Source: Austropuccinia psidii (Eukaryota > Basidiomycota > Pucciniomycetes > Pucciniales > Sphaerophragmiaceae). Taken from it: 64,000 nt of DNA. Below are positions 34,278 to 43,760 of this stretch, in pieces (position 1 is the first letter of the stretch; every line of letters begins with the position of its first letter). The DNA lies in contig JALGQZ010000016.1 in assembly GCA_023105745.1 (NCBI GenBank), positions 26,343,154 to 26,407,153 on the forward strand, read 5' to 3'. The position numbers were made by a program, and so were the translations under genes. The notes beneath the pieces are model-generated. The model saw nothing but the letters and a program-made list of their open reading frames with translations, searched no databases and was not told the origin of the DNA.

Positions 34278-34925
34278 TTGCGCAAAAATGCGCAAAATGC
34301 GCAAATGCGCAAATATGCCATATTTGCATAAATTGGTGAAAATGATGAAAAAATTGAATTATTGTGAAAAAATGGCCTAAAAGTGGTTTTTGGCCATTTT
34401 GCGCATTTTTGCGCAAAATGCGCAAATATGCGCAAATGCGCAAAAATGCGCAAAGTGCGCAAATTTTGCGCAAAATGGGCAAATGCGCAAATATGCCATA
34501 TGTGGCATAAATTGGTGAAAATGATGGAAAATTTGAATTATTGTGAAAAAATGGCCTAAAAGTGGTTTTTGGCCATTTTGCGCATTTTTGCGCAAAATGC
34601 GCAAATATGCGCAAATGCGCAAAAATGCGCAAAGTGTGCAAATTTTGCGCAAAATGCGCAAATGCGCAAATATGCCATATGTGGCATAACTGGTGAAAAT
34701 GATGGAAAAACTGAATTTTTGTGAGAAAATGGCCTAAAAGTGGGTTTTGGCCATTTTGCGCATTTTTGCGCAAAATGCGCAAAAATGCGCAAATGCGCAA
34801 ATGCGCAATTATAATGATTTTGGCCAAAAAGGCCTTTTGAAGGCTTTTGACAAGAAAAAAGGCCCTTTTGCGCAAAAATGCGCAAAAGTGCGCAAATGCG
34901 CAAAATTGCGCAAAATGCGCAAATT
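34278..34925. repeat. TGCGCA minisatellite with about 180-bp higher-order repeat
   Basis: I count about 34 copies of the palindromic hexamer TGCGCA in 650 bp, spaced by A/T runs (TGCGCAAA, TGCGCAAAAA). They are arranged in a larger unit of about 179 bp repeated roughly three times, each unit containing ATATGCCATATGTGGCATAA, TTGGTGAAAATGATGG and AAAATGGCCTAAAAGTGG. It is private to C here; D has no counterpart. Confidence 0.95.
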
Positions 34926-35584
34926 ACCCAATATGCACAAATAAGCATATTATGATAAGAATTGATGAAAAATGGCTGTTTTGATGTTTTGAGGTCTGAT
35001 ATGGCCAATTGTGCCAAGTGCATATCTTGATGAAACTGGCCAATTGGGCCATTTTGAAACAGTTTCTTCTATGAAATGGATTTTTTTCTTGAATATCTTC
35101 TTCTTATCCCCTCCTTGATTGGTCAATTGCCATAAACACCTTGCTGATTGGGTTTTGGCTTTCAATTTTGATCTTGAAGAATGAGTTCAAGGCTGACATT
35201 CATATTTGACTCCACTGCCTCTGGTTCCCCGCCTTTTGTGATTTGGAGATGCCTTGGTTATGAAGTTTAAAAAAAACCCTTGAAGAAATTTTGATGAGGA
35301 TTATCTGTAGCTGGTCTTTACCATTACTAGTGTTTGCTCTTGATTATTGAATAAATTCACTCCCCAAACAAGATATGGGAGTTATGATTGCTGCTTTTGA
35401 AACAAGAAATGAAAAAATAAATCATACAAATAAAAGAAAATGAAATAAAAAATAAAAAATAAAAAATAAAAATGAAAAAGAATTGAGAGAAAAAGAGAGT
35501 AAAGAAAGAAATAAAAAATGCCTGAGGGTTGTCCTTCTTGTGGTGAGTTGCTTGATTTTTGGCCAAAAGATTCTGAAAGATGAA

Positions 35585-36007
35585 ATCAAGCATTTGATGC
35601 TCACAGCGTGGCCAAGGTAATGTTTTTACAAGAATTAGACCCCTCAGGGATGCATACCAGGAGATGGAACTTACTTTCATAACTTCCACTCCCCACCAAG
35701 CACCATAAATGAAAAATGAAATATGCCATAAGATGAATTTGATAATGAATGTCTTGAAAGATAATTTATGGTATGATTAAAGAAAGAAGAGAAAATAAAA
35801 GAACAGATTGGGCCAAATCTTGATGAAAGGTCCAAATCTTGAGGGTATTATGTTGCAAGGCCTTCTGAATCTGTCCAAAAAATTGACAAGTGCTCACAAA
35901 GTGGCCAAGGTGATGCTTACAACAAATTTGGGTAGAATACCCCCTTAAAGGTGCATGCCAGGAGAGGAACTTACTTTCATAAACTCCAATCCCCACCAAG
36001 CACCATA
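35585..36007 (-). repeat. C duplicated 3' module
   Basis: Two copies about 300 bp apart. In element sense each reads TTATGGTGCTTGGTGGGGA, AAAGTAAGTTCC, CTGG(C/T)ATGCA, CACCTTGGCCAC and TGTGAGCA-like text in this order. D has the same module twice after its pol (52679-52800 and about 52958-53066). The duplication therefore predates the split of C and D. Function unknown. Confidence 0.8.
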
Positions 36008-36010
36008 AAA

Positions 36011-39000
36011 TCAAATTCTTGAGGCATTTGGGCCAGGCTTGTCAGGATACAAAGTGTGAAAGTCCTTGACAAGGTCTGGAGAGTTGGTAAGGTTGGAAGC
36101 TGGTTCCCAAGTTGTTCTTTCTGGGTCTTCACTGAATCCTTTCCACTCAACTAAATACCATAATGAACCTCTCTTGAGTTTTGAGTCCAGAACCTGAGCC
36201 ACTTCCCATTCTTCTTGCTCTTCCACTATTACTGGAGGTGGTGGCAATTGGTGTCGATTTGGGATAGTTGATTGCTTCACTGGTTCTAACAAGGACACAT
36301 GGAAAACAGGGTGAACTGACTTCCATTGTTGAGGCAACTTGAGGTGATATGCATGGCTGCCAATCTTCTTCAGAACTTCAAAAGGTCCCAACCATCTTTC
36401 TGAGAGCTTCTTGGTGGGTCTTGTTGTCTTGATGTTCTTGGAGGCTAGCCATACTTTGTCCCCAGGTTGGAAATCAGGTGGAATTGCTCTATTTCTATCT
36501 GCATACTTCTTGAATCTTCTTATTGCTGACTTTAATTCTTCTTTGACAACTTGCTGTACTGATTGGAGTTTTGTTGATAACTTTCCAGCAGGTGAATCTT
36601 GAGAAACATGGATTGAGTCAAAGCTGGGATTTCTTCCATAAATGGTGAAAAAAGGTGATTGCTTTGTGGATGAATGTTCTGCATTATTATAGGCAAATTC
36701 AGCCAGAGGGAGCCAGGTGTGCAAGTCATCTTGATGGTAACTGACATACATCCGAAGATACTGTTCTAGAATCTGATTTACCCTCTCTGTCTGTCCATCT
36801 GTTTCAGGGTGAAATGCAGTTGAAAGATCTCTTGATATCTTGAGCTGCTGACATAATTGGGTCCAGAATGATGAAACAAATAATGAACCTCTATCACTAA
36901 CAATACTGATTGGAAGACCATGTTTGGAAAAGACATGATTAATGAATATTTGAGCTAAGTCCAGTGCAGTGATTGTTGAATAAGTTGGAATAAATATTGC
37001 CATTTTTGAAAATCTGTCTACAACTACTAAAATGGAATCAAAGTTGCTTGACAAGGGCAATTGAGTGATAAAGTACATTGATAAAGAATTCCAAGGACCA
37101 GATGGAATTTGAAGAGGCTTGAGTAATCCAAACTTCTTATGGTGGATGTTCTTGTTTCTTGAACATTGCTGACATGGGAACACATAGTACTTGATGATTT
37201 GATTCATGCCAGACCAATAAAAATCCCTCTTGATGAGCTTGAGGGTCTTCTCCTGGCCAGGATGGCCAGCCAACGGTGAGTCATGACGCCTTTGAAGAAT
37301 GTCCAATTGAACTTCATGATTTCTTGGAATAACTACTCTATCTTTGAACAATAATAATTTTGCTTGAGGTTCAAGAGAATAGTCTGGGACTGATTCTCCT
37401 CTTTCTAATTTCTTGAGGATCTCCTTATAGTCTTTGTCTTGCCATACTTGTCTTTGGATCTGATCAACTAAATCTGAAAACATTTCAACTTTTATGGAAA
37501 AGAATCTTGACTCTTGAATTTCATTTTGCTTGAGAACTTGATGAAAGTTTTGAGGATTCTTGCTGATGAAATCCACCCCCCTCTCTGGGTACACGTCGTC
37601 CCGACGTGACAAGGCATCTGGTAAAGTGGCCAGCCTGCCTGGGCGGTAAGTGATAACAAAGTGAAATTCAGACAAAAATTCAGCCCAACGGGCTTGACGA
37701 CGAGTAAGGACTTTAGAGGACATAAAATATTGGAGAGAACAATGGTCTGTCAAGACCTCAAAAGAATCAGAAAGAGAAAGGAGAAAGGCTCTCCAGCGCT
37801 TGAGAGCCCAAACTATGCCAAGGAGTTCCTTGTCATGAATTTCATAGTTGAGTTCAGCTGGTAAGAGCTTGCGACTATCAAATGCAATGGGATGCTTTCC
37901 TGAGTCATTCACCTGACTCAGTACAGCACCCAAGGCATAATCAGAGGCATCAGTCTCTACAATAGTTGGGAGAGAAGGATTAAAGTGAGAGAGGATAGGA
38001 GCAGTGGTGAAGGCTTCTTTGAGTATCTGAAACTGGCTAAGAGCTTCCTCATTGAAGATGAAGGGAGAATCTTTTTTGAGAAGGGAAGTGAGAGCAGAGA
38101 TTTTTTCCGAATAATTTTTAATGAAACAACGATAAAAGTTGGCAAAGCCAAGGAAAGATTGGAGGGCCTTGATGTTCTTGGGCTGAGGCCAATTGAGGAT
38201 TTGTTGAACTTTTGAAGAATCCATCTTGAGGCCATCACTTGAAACAACATAGCCCAAGTATTCCACACTTGAGGCATGGAATACACACTTGGAGGCTTTA
38301 GCAAACAAATTATTGTCTCTCAGTCTTTGGAGAACAGAGGCCACATGTTCAACATGTTCATCCAAGGAGCTAGAGAAGACCATAATATCATCTAAGTACA
38401 CTACAACAAAAATATCCAAATAATCTGCAAAGATATCATTCACAAGATTTTGGAATGAAGCTGGAGCATTGGTTAAGCCAAATGGCATAACCAAATACTC
38501 ATAACTGCCATATTTGGTTCTAAAGGCAGTTAAATGCTCATCCCCCCCTTTAATTCTCAGGAGATTATAAGCACCACGCAGATCTATCTTGGAGAAGATA
38601 GTAGCACCGTTAAAGACGGTAAGAAGCTGATTCATTGGAGGAACAGGATACCTCTTCTTCCTAGTGACAGCATTAAGTTTGCGGTAGTCAACACACAAAC
38701 GAAGACCACCATCCTTTTTCTTAACAAAAAGGACAGGTGCTCCTGTTGAGGAGGAGCTTGGTCTGATGAAACCTTTCTCTACATTCTCTGAAATGTAGGC
38801 CCGCAGTGTTTCTGACTCATTCTTTGATAAAGAGTAGATAACACCAACTGGAGGTAGAAGACCCTCCAGTTCGATATGATGATCACAGGCACGGTGTGGA
38901 GGAAGTTTCTCTGCTTTCACTTTGGAGAATACATCCAAATATTTGTGATAAACAGGAGGGACTACCTTCAGCACAGTTTCAATCTCTTCTGGCTCTTCCT

Positions 39001-39740
39001 CCTCATCCCACTGCTCCTCCAGGGAGGCATGAAAAGATAAAGGAGGAAGGTCCATATCCCCTTGAAAGAGATGAAGTGAAGATATAGCAACATCTTCTCC
39101 AACATCTTTTATCTCTTTGAAGACTTCATCTCTTAATGGAAGTAATGACTGAGAGGGAAAAATGGAGGGGTTATGGACAGAAGGAGGAAGGGAAGGTGTC
39201 TTAAGTTCACCAACCAGAGCAACACTGTTGACAGCAGTGGATAAGTCATTACTAGTAGAAGAAATAATACCACTAGAATCCTTATGATTAGAATCATAGG
39301 TGATCAATCCATTTTTCCAATCAATAATGGGATTGAAATGGTAAAGAAAGTCATAGCCCAATATTAGGTCTTCTCCCTTGGGTGAATCTATGATAAAGAA
39401 ATCCCATTCAAAGCTTGGGAAGGAAGGTAAATCAACAACCCACTTTGTATAATGGGTGATGCACAGGGAAGTGGATTCACTGGAATCCAGAATGAAAAGA
39501 GGAATCTTTTCAGGGAGCTCTGACATGGTCAATGAGTACTTGAGAACAAAATTCTTTGCAATAAAGGAGTTTGTAGCACCAGAATCAATGAGAATACTAT
39601 AAAAAATATCAGAGATTGAAGAAAAAATAAGAAATTTTAAAGATTTCTTGACACTAGTATTCAGAGTGCACAATTGTGCTCTTGAAGGAAATAAGTGAGA
39701 ACCATTGAACACATCATGATTCCCACTCAGGCTTTTCCCT
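36011..39740 (-). CDS. pol: C Pol polyprotein with chromodomain, about 1240 aa, integrase D1 replaced
   Basis: Open from the slippery site to the stop at 36011 (1233 codons from the GTG at 39712; there is no ATG at the conserved start, so it is probably made as a -1 Gag-Pol fusion). Domains: protease DSG at residues 43-45; RT with LRLCVDYRKLNAVT and YLDD at 439-442; RNase H with VETDASDYALGAVLS; integrase HHCC (RRHDSPLAGHPG, CQQCSRNK), then SMYFITQLP where relatives including D have SMDFITQLP. Codon 880 is TAC (37073-37075), so the first Asp of the DDE triad is Tyr. VSDRG and TDGQTERVNQ are present. The C-terminal chromodomain is LWYLVEWKGF followed by TTWEP. Confidence 0.95.
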
Positions 39741-41085
39741 GCTTGCTAGGGAAGCCTTTTGATGACCCTTGCCTATTCTCAGGCCTCTTGAAGCATTTTT
39801 CAAATGGGTGTTTACCACCACAATAATTGCACAAGCCTTCTTTAATCCTCCTCTCCTTTTCAGAACTGATTAATTTATTGTCCTTATTGAGGAGAGCAGC
39901 ATGAGGCTTGTCTTTGGACACTTGAAAATTCTTCCCCTTCTTATTCTTCTTGTGATAAGGCTTCTTTGATGATGAACTTTGAGGAGGCTTGGAGGAGTTG
40001 GATCCACTGATTGGAGGCTTCTTCTCTTGATGACTGCCCTTTTCCTTCTGCCTCTCATGGTACCTGGTATCTAATTCCAAGGTGATATCCATGAGTTCTT
40101 GAAGACTATCAAAAGTTCCAGGGTGAGAAGCCAATTGGTCCAACAATCTTGATGCCAAGCCTCTTCTATACACATGAATATAGGCCCTTTCCCCCCAGTC
40201 TCCAATTCTTGACATTAAACTTCTGAAATCAGCTATGTACAAGGAAACTTGACCACTTTCCCTCATCCTCAAATTGTCCAACTCTTGTTCAGCTTTTCTG
40301 ACTTCATTGGGATCACCAAACAGAGTGAATAACTGGGTTTCAAACAACTGCCAGTTATTGAGGAGGTAAGAAGGGTCTTCATTGGAGATATTTGAGAGGT
40401 AAGGTTCAATCCATTTGCCAGCTCTACCAGTAAGAAAAGAAGTTGAATAAAGCACCTTCTTCCTGTCAGAGAAGAAGTTTGCTGGGTCATTATGAAAGAT
40501 TAATTGACAGGATTGAATGAATCCTCTCAATTTATGAGCTTTAGTACCATCAAAAGAATCAGGTGCCTTCATTGATGGAGTCTTGAATGCAGGGACTTTT
40601 GAAGTGTCCCTTGGGGCAACTGCTTGAGTGAGTTGTCCCATAAACTGAGTCATTTGCTCCATCATCTTGAGGAAATTTGGTTCAGCTTGAGAGACAGAAG
40701 GTTGATTAGAAAGGGCTAGATTTGGAGCCTCAGGAGCTTCAGTAGCACCTGCCAAGGCAGCTGCCACTTCAGTCTCCCCAGATTCTTCCTCTTCCACAGA
40801 CTCCTCCCCCTCCTCATCTTCAGCTTCCCCCAATCTACTTCTAGGCCCTTGAGAAACACCAGGATAACCACCCAATAGTCCAGAGAATGATCTTGATCTT
40901 CTAGATTTCACACCTCCTCTTCTGGAGGGTGCTGCTCCTTCCATTGGTGGTCCTCTGTCCAGATTTGCACTCAGTTGATGAACTGATGGTGTGCGGTCAA
41001 GAGGAGCCCTTGGTGTAGGAGTGAGAACAGCTTGATGTCTCTGGGATCTTGTATTCTTGGCTGGTGGGCTATGCTGAACTGGCAT
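39727..41085 (-). CDS. gag: C Gag, 452 aa
   Basis: I start it at ATG 41083-41085 (MPVQHSPPAKNTRSQ), the start shared with related elements; the frame is open further upstream without a conserved ATG. There is an acidic Glu-rich stretch (EDEEGEESVEEEES) at about residues 90-105. The capsid domain runs from about 175 to 345 (PDSFDGTKAHKLRGFIQSCQ, GKWIEPYLS, LFTLFGDPNEVRKAEQELDNL, GDWGERAYIH). A basic linker and a zinc knuckle CNYCGGKHPFEKC (C-X2-C-X3-H-X4-C) near the end follow. The last codons contain the slippery heptamer, with TGA at 39727-39729. Confidence 0.95.
   Translation of the reverse strand: MPVQHSPPAKNTRSQRHQAVLTPTPRAPLDRTPSVHQLSANLDRGPPMEGAAPSRRGGVKSRRSRSFSGLLGGYPGVSQGPRSRLGEAEDEEGEESVEEEESGETEVAAALAGATEAPEAPNLALSNQPSVSQAEPNFLKMMEQMTQFMGQLTQAVAPRDTSKVPAFKTPSMKAPDSFDGTKAHKLRGFIQSCQLIFHNDPANFFSDRKKVLYSTSFLTGRAGKWIEPYLSNISNEDPSYLLNNWQLFETQLFTLFGDPNEVRKAEQELDNLRMRESGQVSLYIADFRSLMSRIGDWGERAYIHVYRRGLASRLLDQLASHPGTFDSLQELMDITLELDTRYHERQKEKGSHQEKKPPISGSNSSKPPQSSSSKKPYHKKNKKGKNFQVSKDKPHAALLNKDNKLISSEKERRIKEGLCNYCGGKHPFEKCFKRPENRQGSSKGFPSKQGKA
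39733..39739 (-). promoter_or_regulatory. C gag-pol -1 frameshift site (G GGA AAA)
   Basis: In gag frame the codons are CAG GGA AAA GCC TGA, so the heptamer G GGA AAA fits X XXY YYZ and lies one codon before the gag stop. The -1 frame is open from the TAG just upstream and runs into Pol (L-S-G-N-H-D-V-F-N-G). D has the same heptamer and spacing. Confidence 0.8.
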
Positions 41086-41836
41086 TATGAAAGAAGAATG
41101 AATAAAAACTTGATGATACTTTGAATAAATTAAGGCTTGACCAAAACAATCAAATGAGAATCTTGATGAACTTGAGAAATCAATCAATAGTCTTGAAGTG
41201 AATCAATATGAATAAATCTTGAAGAGTGAAGATGACAAAGTCAAATTCTTATGAATAATCAATTTCAATCAATAAGTCAAATCAAGTCAATCAAAATCAA
41301 ATCAATTAAGTCTTGAGGAATTCAATCAATATCTTCAAAAATCAATTCAATTTTCTTGAGGAATCAAATTCAAATCAATAAATCAAATCAAATATTGAGG
41401 ATAAATCAGGTATCTTGAAGAATCAAATCAAGTCAATCAAATCAAATCAATCAAAATTCAATCAATATCTTGAGGTGAAGTCAATGTCTTGAACAATCAA
41501 TCAATCAATCAATAATCTTGAGAAATTTCAATCAAAACCACTGAATACCCCAAATCAAATAACCCTGAATGATGAATCAATTAACCCAACTAATTCCAAG
41601 CAATAAAACCTGAATAAACCTGAATTCAAACAAAAGAGAGATGAAGATGATAGAGAATAAAGTGAATTGGTCAGCAGAATAGAGAAATTAGAAAGAATAA
41701 ATTTTCATGAGAATGAAATGAGAGAGATGAAAATTGATGAAAATCATAAAATCATTAAAGTTCATAATCATTAAAAGATCATAATAGAAGAATGAGAGAA
41801 ATGAATAAAATGAATTAAAGGAAAGAAGCAATTATG
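41086..41836 (-). other. C leader, quasi-repetitive
   Basis: About 750 bp of leader is dominated on the plus strand by variants of AATCAATCAAATC and CTTGAGGAATCAA between about 41190 and 41550 (GATTGATTTGATT in element sense). The D leader (46930-47590) has the same character. No gene seen. Confidence 0.7.
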
Positions 41837-41850
41837 AGTTAATTAAAATA
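41837..41850 (-). promoter_or_regulatory. C self-primer binding site
   Basis: In element sense TATTTTAATTAACT begins one base after the 5' LTR. It is the perfect reverse complement of the LTR-internal AGTTAATTAAAATA (complement of 42210-42223). There is no TGG start as in tRNA-primed elements. D shows the same arrangement with a compensating base change. Confidence 0.8.
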
Positions 41851-41851
41851 A

Positions 41852-42617
41852 TGTCACAGGGGCTCTTCTAAAGTGAAGAGGGCCTGGCACTCAGTGAACA
41901 GACTTACTTATGGAGGGCTCAGAAGAAAATACTCAAATGATGAGAGTAATGGAGTAAGAGGATAAATTCCTAGTCATAAAATAATAAGTATAAAAGATAA
42001 GAGAGACAAAGCAAAAGCAATAATAAAGAGCCAACCACAAATAATCCTGAGTCACTGTTTCAACCTGTTCAGAAAAGAGAAAAGGAATTAATAAGGATAT
42101 GGCCACCAGGACTCTACTGAACAGGTGAGGGAAGGCTAAGACTAACTTAGTAAATAATAAAATAATATTCCAAAAGTGAGAATAAAATAATATTAAATAA
42201 TAAATCAACTATTTTAATTAACTGGGGGAAAAACCCCCAGGTGGGTGAAGAGAGGCTGGTATATGTGAGAAATACCAGCCTTGGAGTTTGAGTGTTGAGA
42301 TACTTGTCTGTATGCTGGAAGAAGTTGGATGTGGGATTGAATCCTGTATTGGTGAATCCAATACAGGTTATACAGTCAATACAGGTATTTGCGCCTGTAT
42401 TGATTACAGGCCTGTATTTGGTGAATCCTGTATTTGGGTCTTGCCTGTATGAAAACTGTATTGAGGTTTGAAACTGTATTTGGATCTTGCCTGTATGAAA
42501 ACTGTATTTGGAGAGTCTTGAATGAAACCCCCTTGCTGATTGGGTTTTGAAGGGTATCCATGATATAATGATTTGCTGATGATGATTGGAAATGCCCCTG
42601 CCTCCTTGGCTGTGACA
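41852..42617 (-). repeat. C 5' LTR
   Basis: 766 bp, nearly identical to the 3' LTR (two substitutions seen). It contains the primer segment at 42210-42223. Directly upstream in element sense is the perfect hairpin CTGGGGG-TTTTT-CCCCCAG (complement of 42222-42240). Confidence 0.95.
42210..42223 (-). promoter_or_regulatory. C primer segment in the LTR (predicted transcript 5' end)
   Basis: AGTTAATTAAAATA in element sense, 14 nt complementary to the site after the LTR. By analogy with Tf1, where the mRNA 5' end folds back as primer, transcription would start at or near here. Confidence 0.65.
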
Positions 42618-42622
42618 GTATA

Positions 42623-43760
42623 ACTTGAATGGTAGTTCATAGTCAGGTAAGATGAGCACAGGTGCATTTGTGAGTTCATATTTGATCCTCTCATATGCAT
42701 CCCTCCTTTCCTTGGTGATTTCAAAAACTACATCTTTTGAACACAACTTGTATAAACTACTAGTTATGTGGGCATAATTCTTGATGGGGTTTCTATAGTA
42801 GCTAGAAAACCCAAGGAAATATTGCATCCATTTGATGTTCTTTTGTACTGGCTTTTGCAGTACTTCTGCTACTTTATTCTGTTCAATTGCCAGACTAAGA
42901 CATGAGACTTTATGTCCTAGAGCCAGTAGCTCTTGTTGCCCAAAATTACACTTTTTCAGTGAAATGTTCAGATTGATGGGTGTACATTTGCTTAGCACTC
43001 TGTCTACGTAATTTACATGGTCTTCCCATGTCTCTGAGTATATAATGATATCATCAATATATACCACCATCCAGCCTTCCAATATTTCTTCTTGAAATAT
43101 TGTGTCCATCATCCTTTGGAAGTGGACTGGTGAATTTTCGATGCCAAATGGCATGCTGGTATACTCATATATGCCCATATGGCATATTATTCTGAGTAAT
43201 TTCATGGAGTTTGGTTCAACTCCATTTTGGTGGAAGCCTTTCATACAATCCATTTTGGTTATGTGTTTGGCTTTTGCCAGTTTATCCAAGGCATGAGGTA
43301 TCCTGGGTATAGGGTAACTGTCTGCTTTTGTGTAGTTATTCAGAGCTCTGAAGTCTCCACACAGTCTAGACTTACAATAATGCCAGGTGATTAGGACAGG
43401 GGTCGTGATTTCCACTTTTTCATTATGTCCAATCCTCCTGATGACATAAATGTCCAAGGGTTCATTGATATGTTTCTCAATTTCTTTCCTGGTGCCTAGC
43501 CTTGCTGGATAAGGAGGTCTCCTAAGCATGGGTGGATAAAGTCTTTCCACATCCAGATACAGTTCTATATGATGGCCTTTTATCTTGCCTAATGGTTCTT
43601 CACCAATGGCAAATGCTGGTCTGTTCTTTCTCAGCATCTTCAGTAAACTTAGTTTTTGTTTCCTGGTGAGGGTAGTGCTAAACTGTCCCTCTCTGAATTC
43701 ATTCAAAAGTTCTTCTAGTGGATCTTGAGAAGATATATGGTATATATCAAGTGAAAATTT
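42623..43760 (-). pseudogene. B' reverse transcriptase, cut by C
   Basis: The minus-strand frame holds RT motifs LCGDFRALNNYTKADSYPIPR, MPFGIENSPVHF and YIDDIII, then RNase H start LPDYELPFKLY, where C is inserted. Upstream it is separated from protease by TAG 43761-43763 (AAG in B). The open frame continues across the junction into the C LTR down to 42147, giving a chimeric tail of about 150 codons. Confidence 0.9.

Larger units (their letters stand above)
33834..36010 (-). other. C 3' untranslated region
   Basis: About 2.2 kb lies between the Pol stop and the polypurine tract. It contains a duplicated module next to the Pol stop (about 35585-35706 and 35889-36007), an AT-rich purine-run stretch (about 35400-35510) and the TGCGCA minisatellite. 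Open frames across the minisatellite (for example 34162-34875) follow from its periodic composition and are not convincing genes. Confidence 0.75.
33055..42617 (-). mobile_element. C : young chromovirus-type Ty3/gypsy element
   Basis: 9563 bp with 766-bp LTRs at both ends, perfect duplication GTATA (33050-33054 and 42618-42622). I found only two differences between the LTRs. Gag (39727-41085) and Pol (36011 to about 39740) are both open, in different frames with a slippery heptamer between them. The element has a chromodomain, a self-priming site, a 2.2-kb 3' untranslated region with a TGCGCA minisatellite, and a repetitive leader. The integrase lacks its first catalytic Asp. It lies in B' at the start of RNase H. 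Confidence 0.95.

Noticed and set aside
34278..34925. CRISPR-like array
   Set aside because: The TGCGCA units have no constant repeat with unique spacers of fixed length, the source is eukaryotic, and there are no cas genes.
34162..35023. Long minus-strand open frames with Phe-Ala-His-Leu-Arg and Cys-Ala-Phe-Leu repeats
   Set aside because: They follow from the TGCGCA minisatellite, whose period leaves several frames open. They lie in the 3' untranslated region of C and have no counterpart in D.
33055..42617. C as a fully active autonomous copy
   Set aside because: The integrase first catalytic Asp is Tyr, so self-sufficient integration is unlikely despite intact frames and near-identical LTRs.
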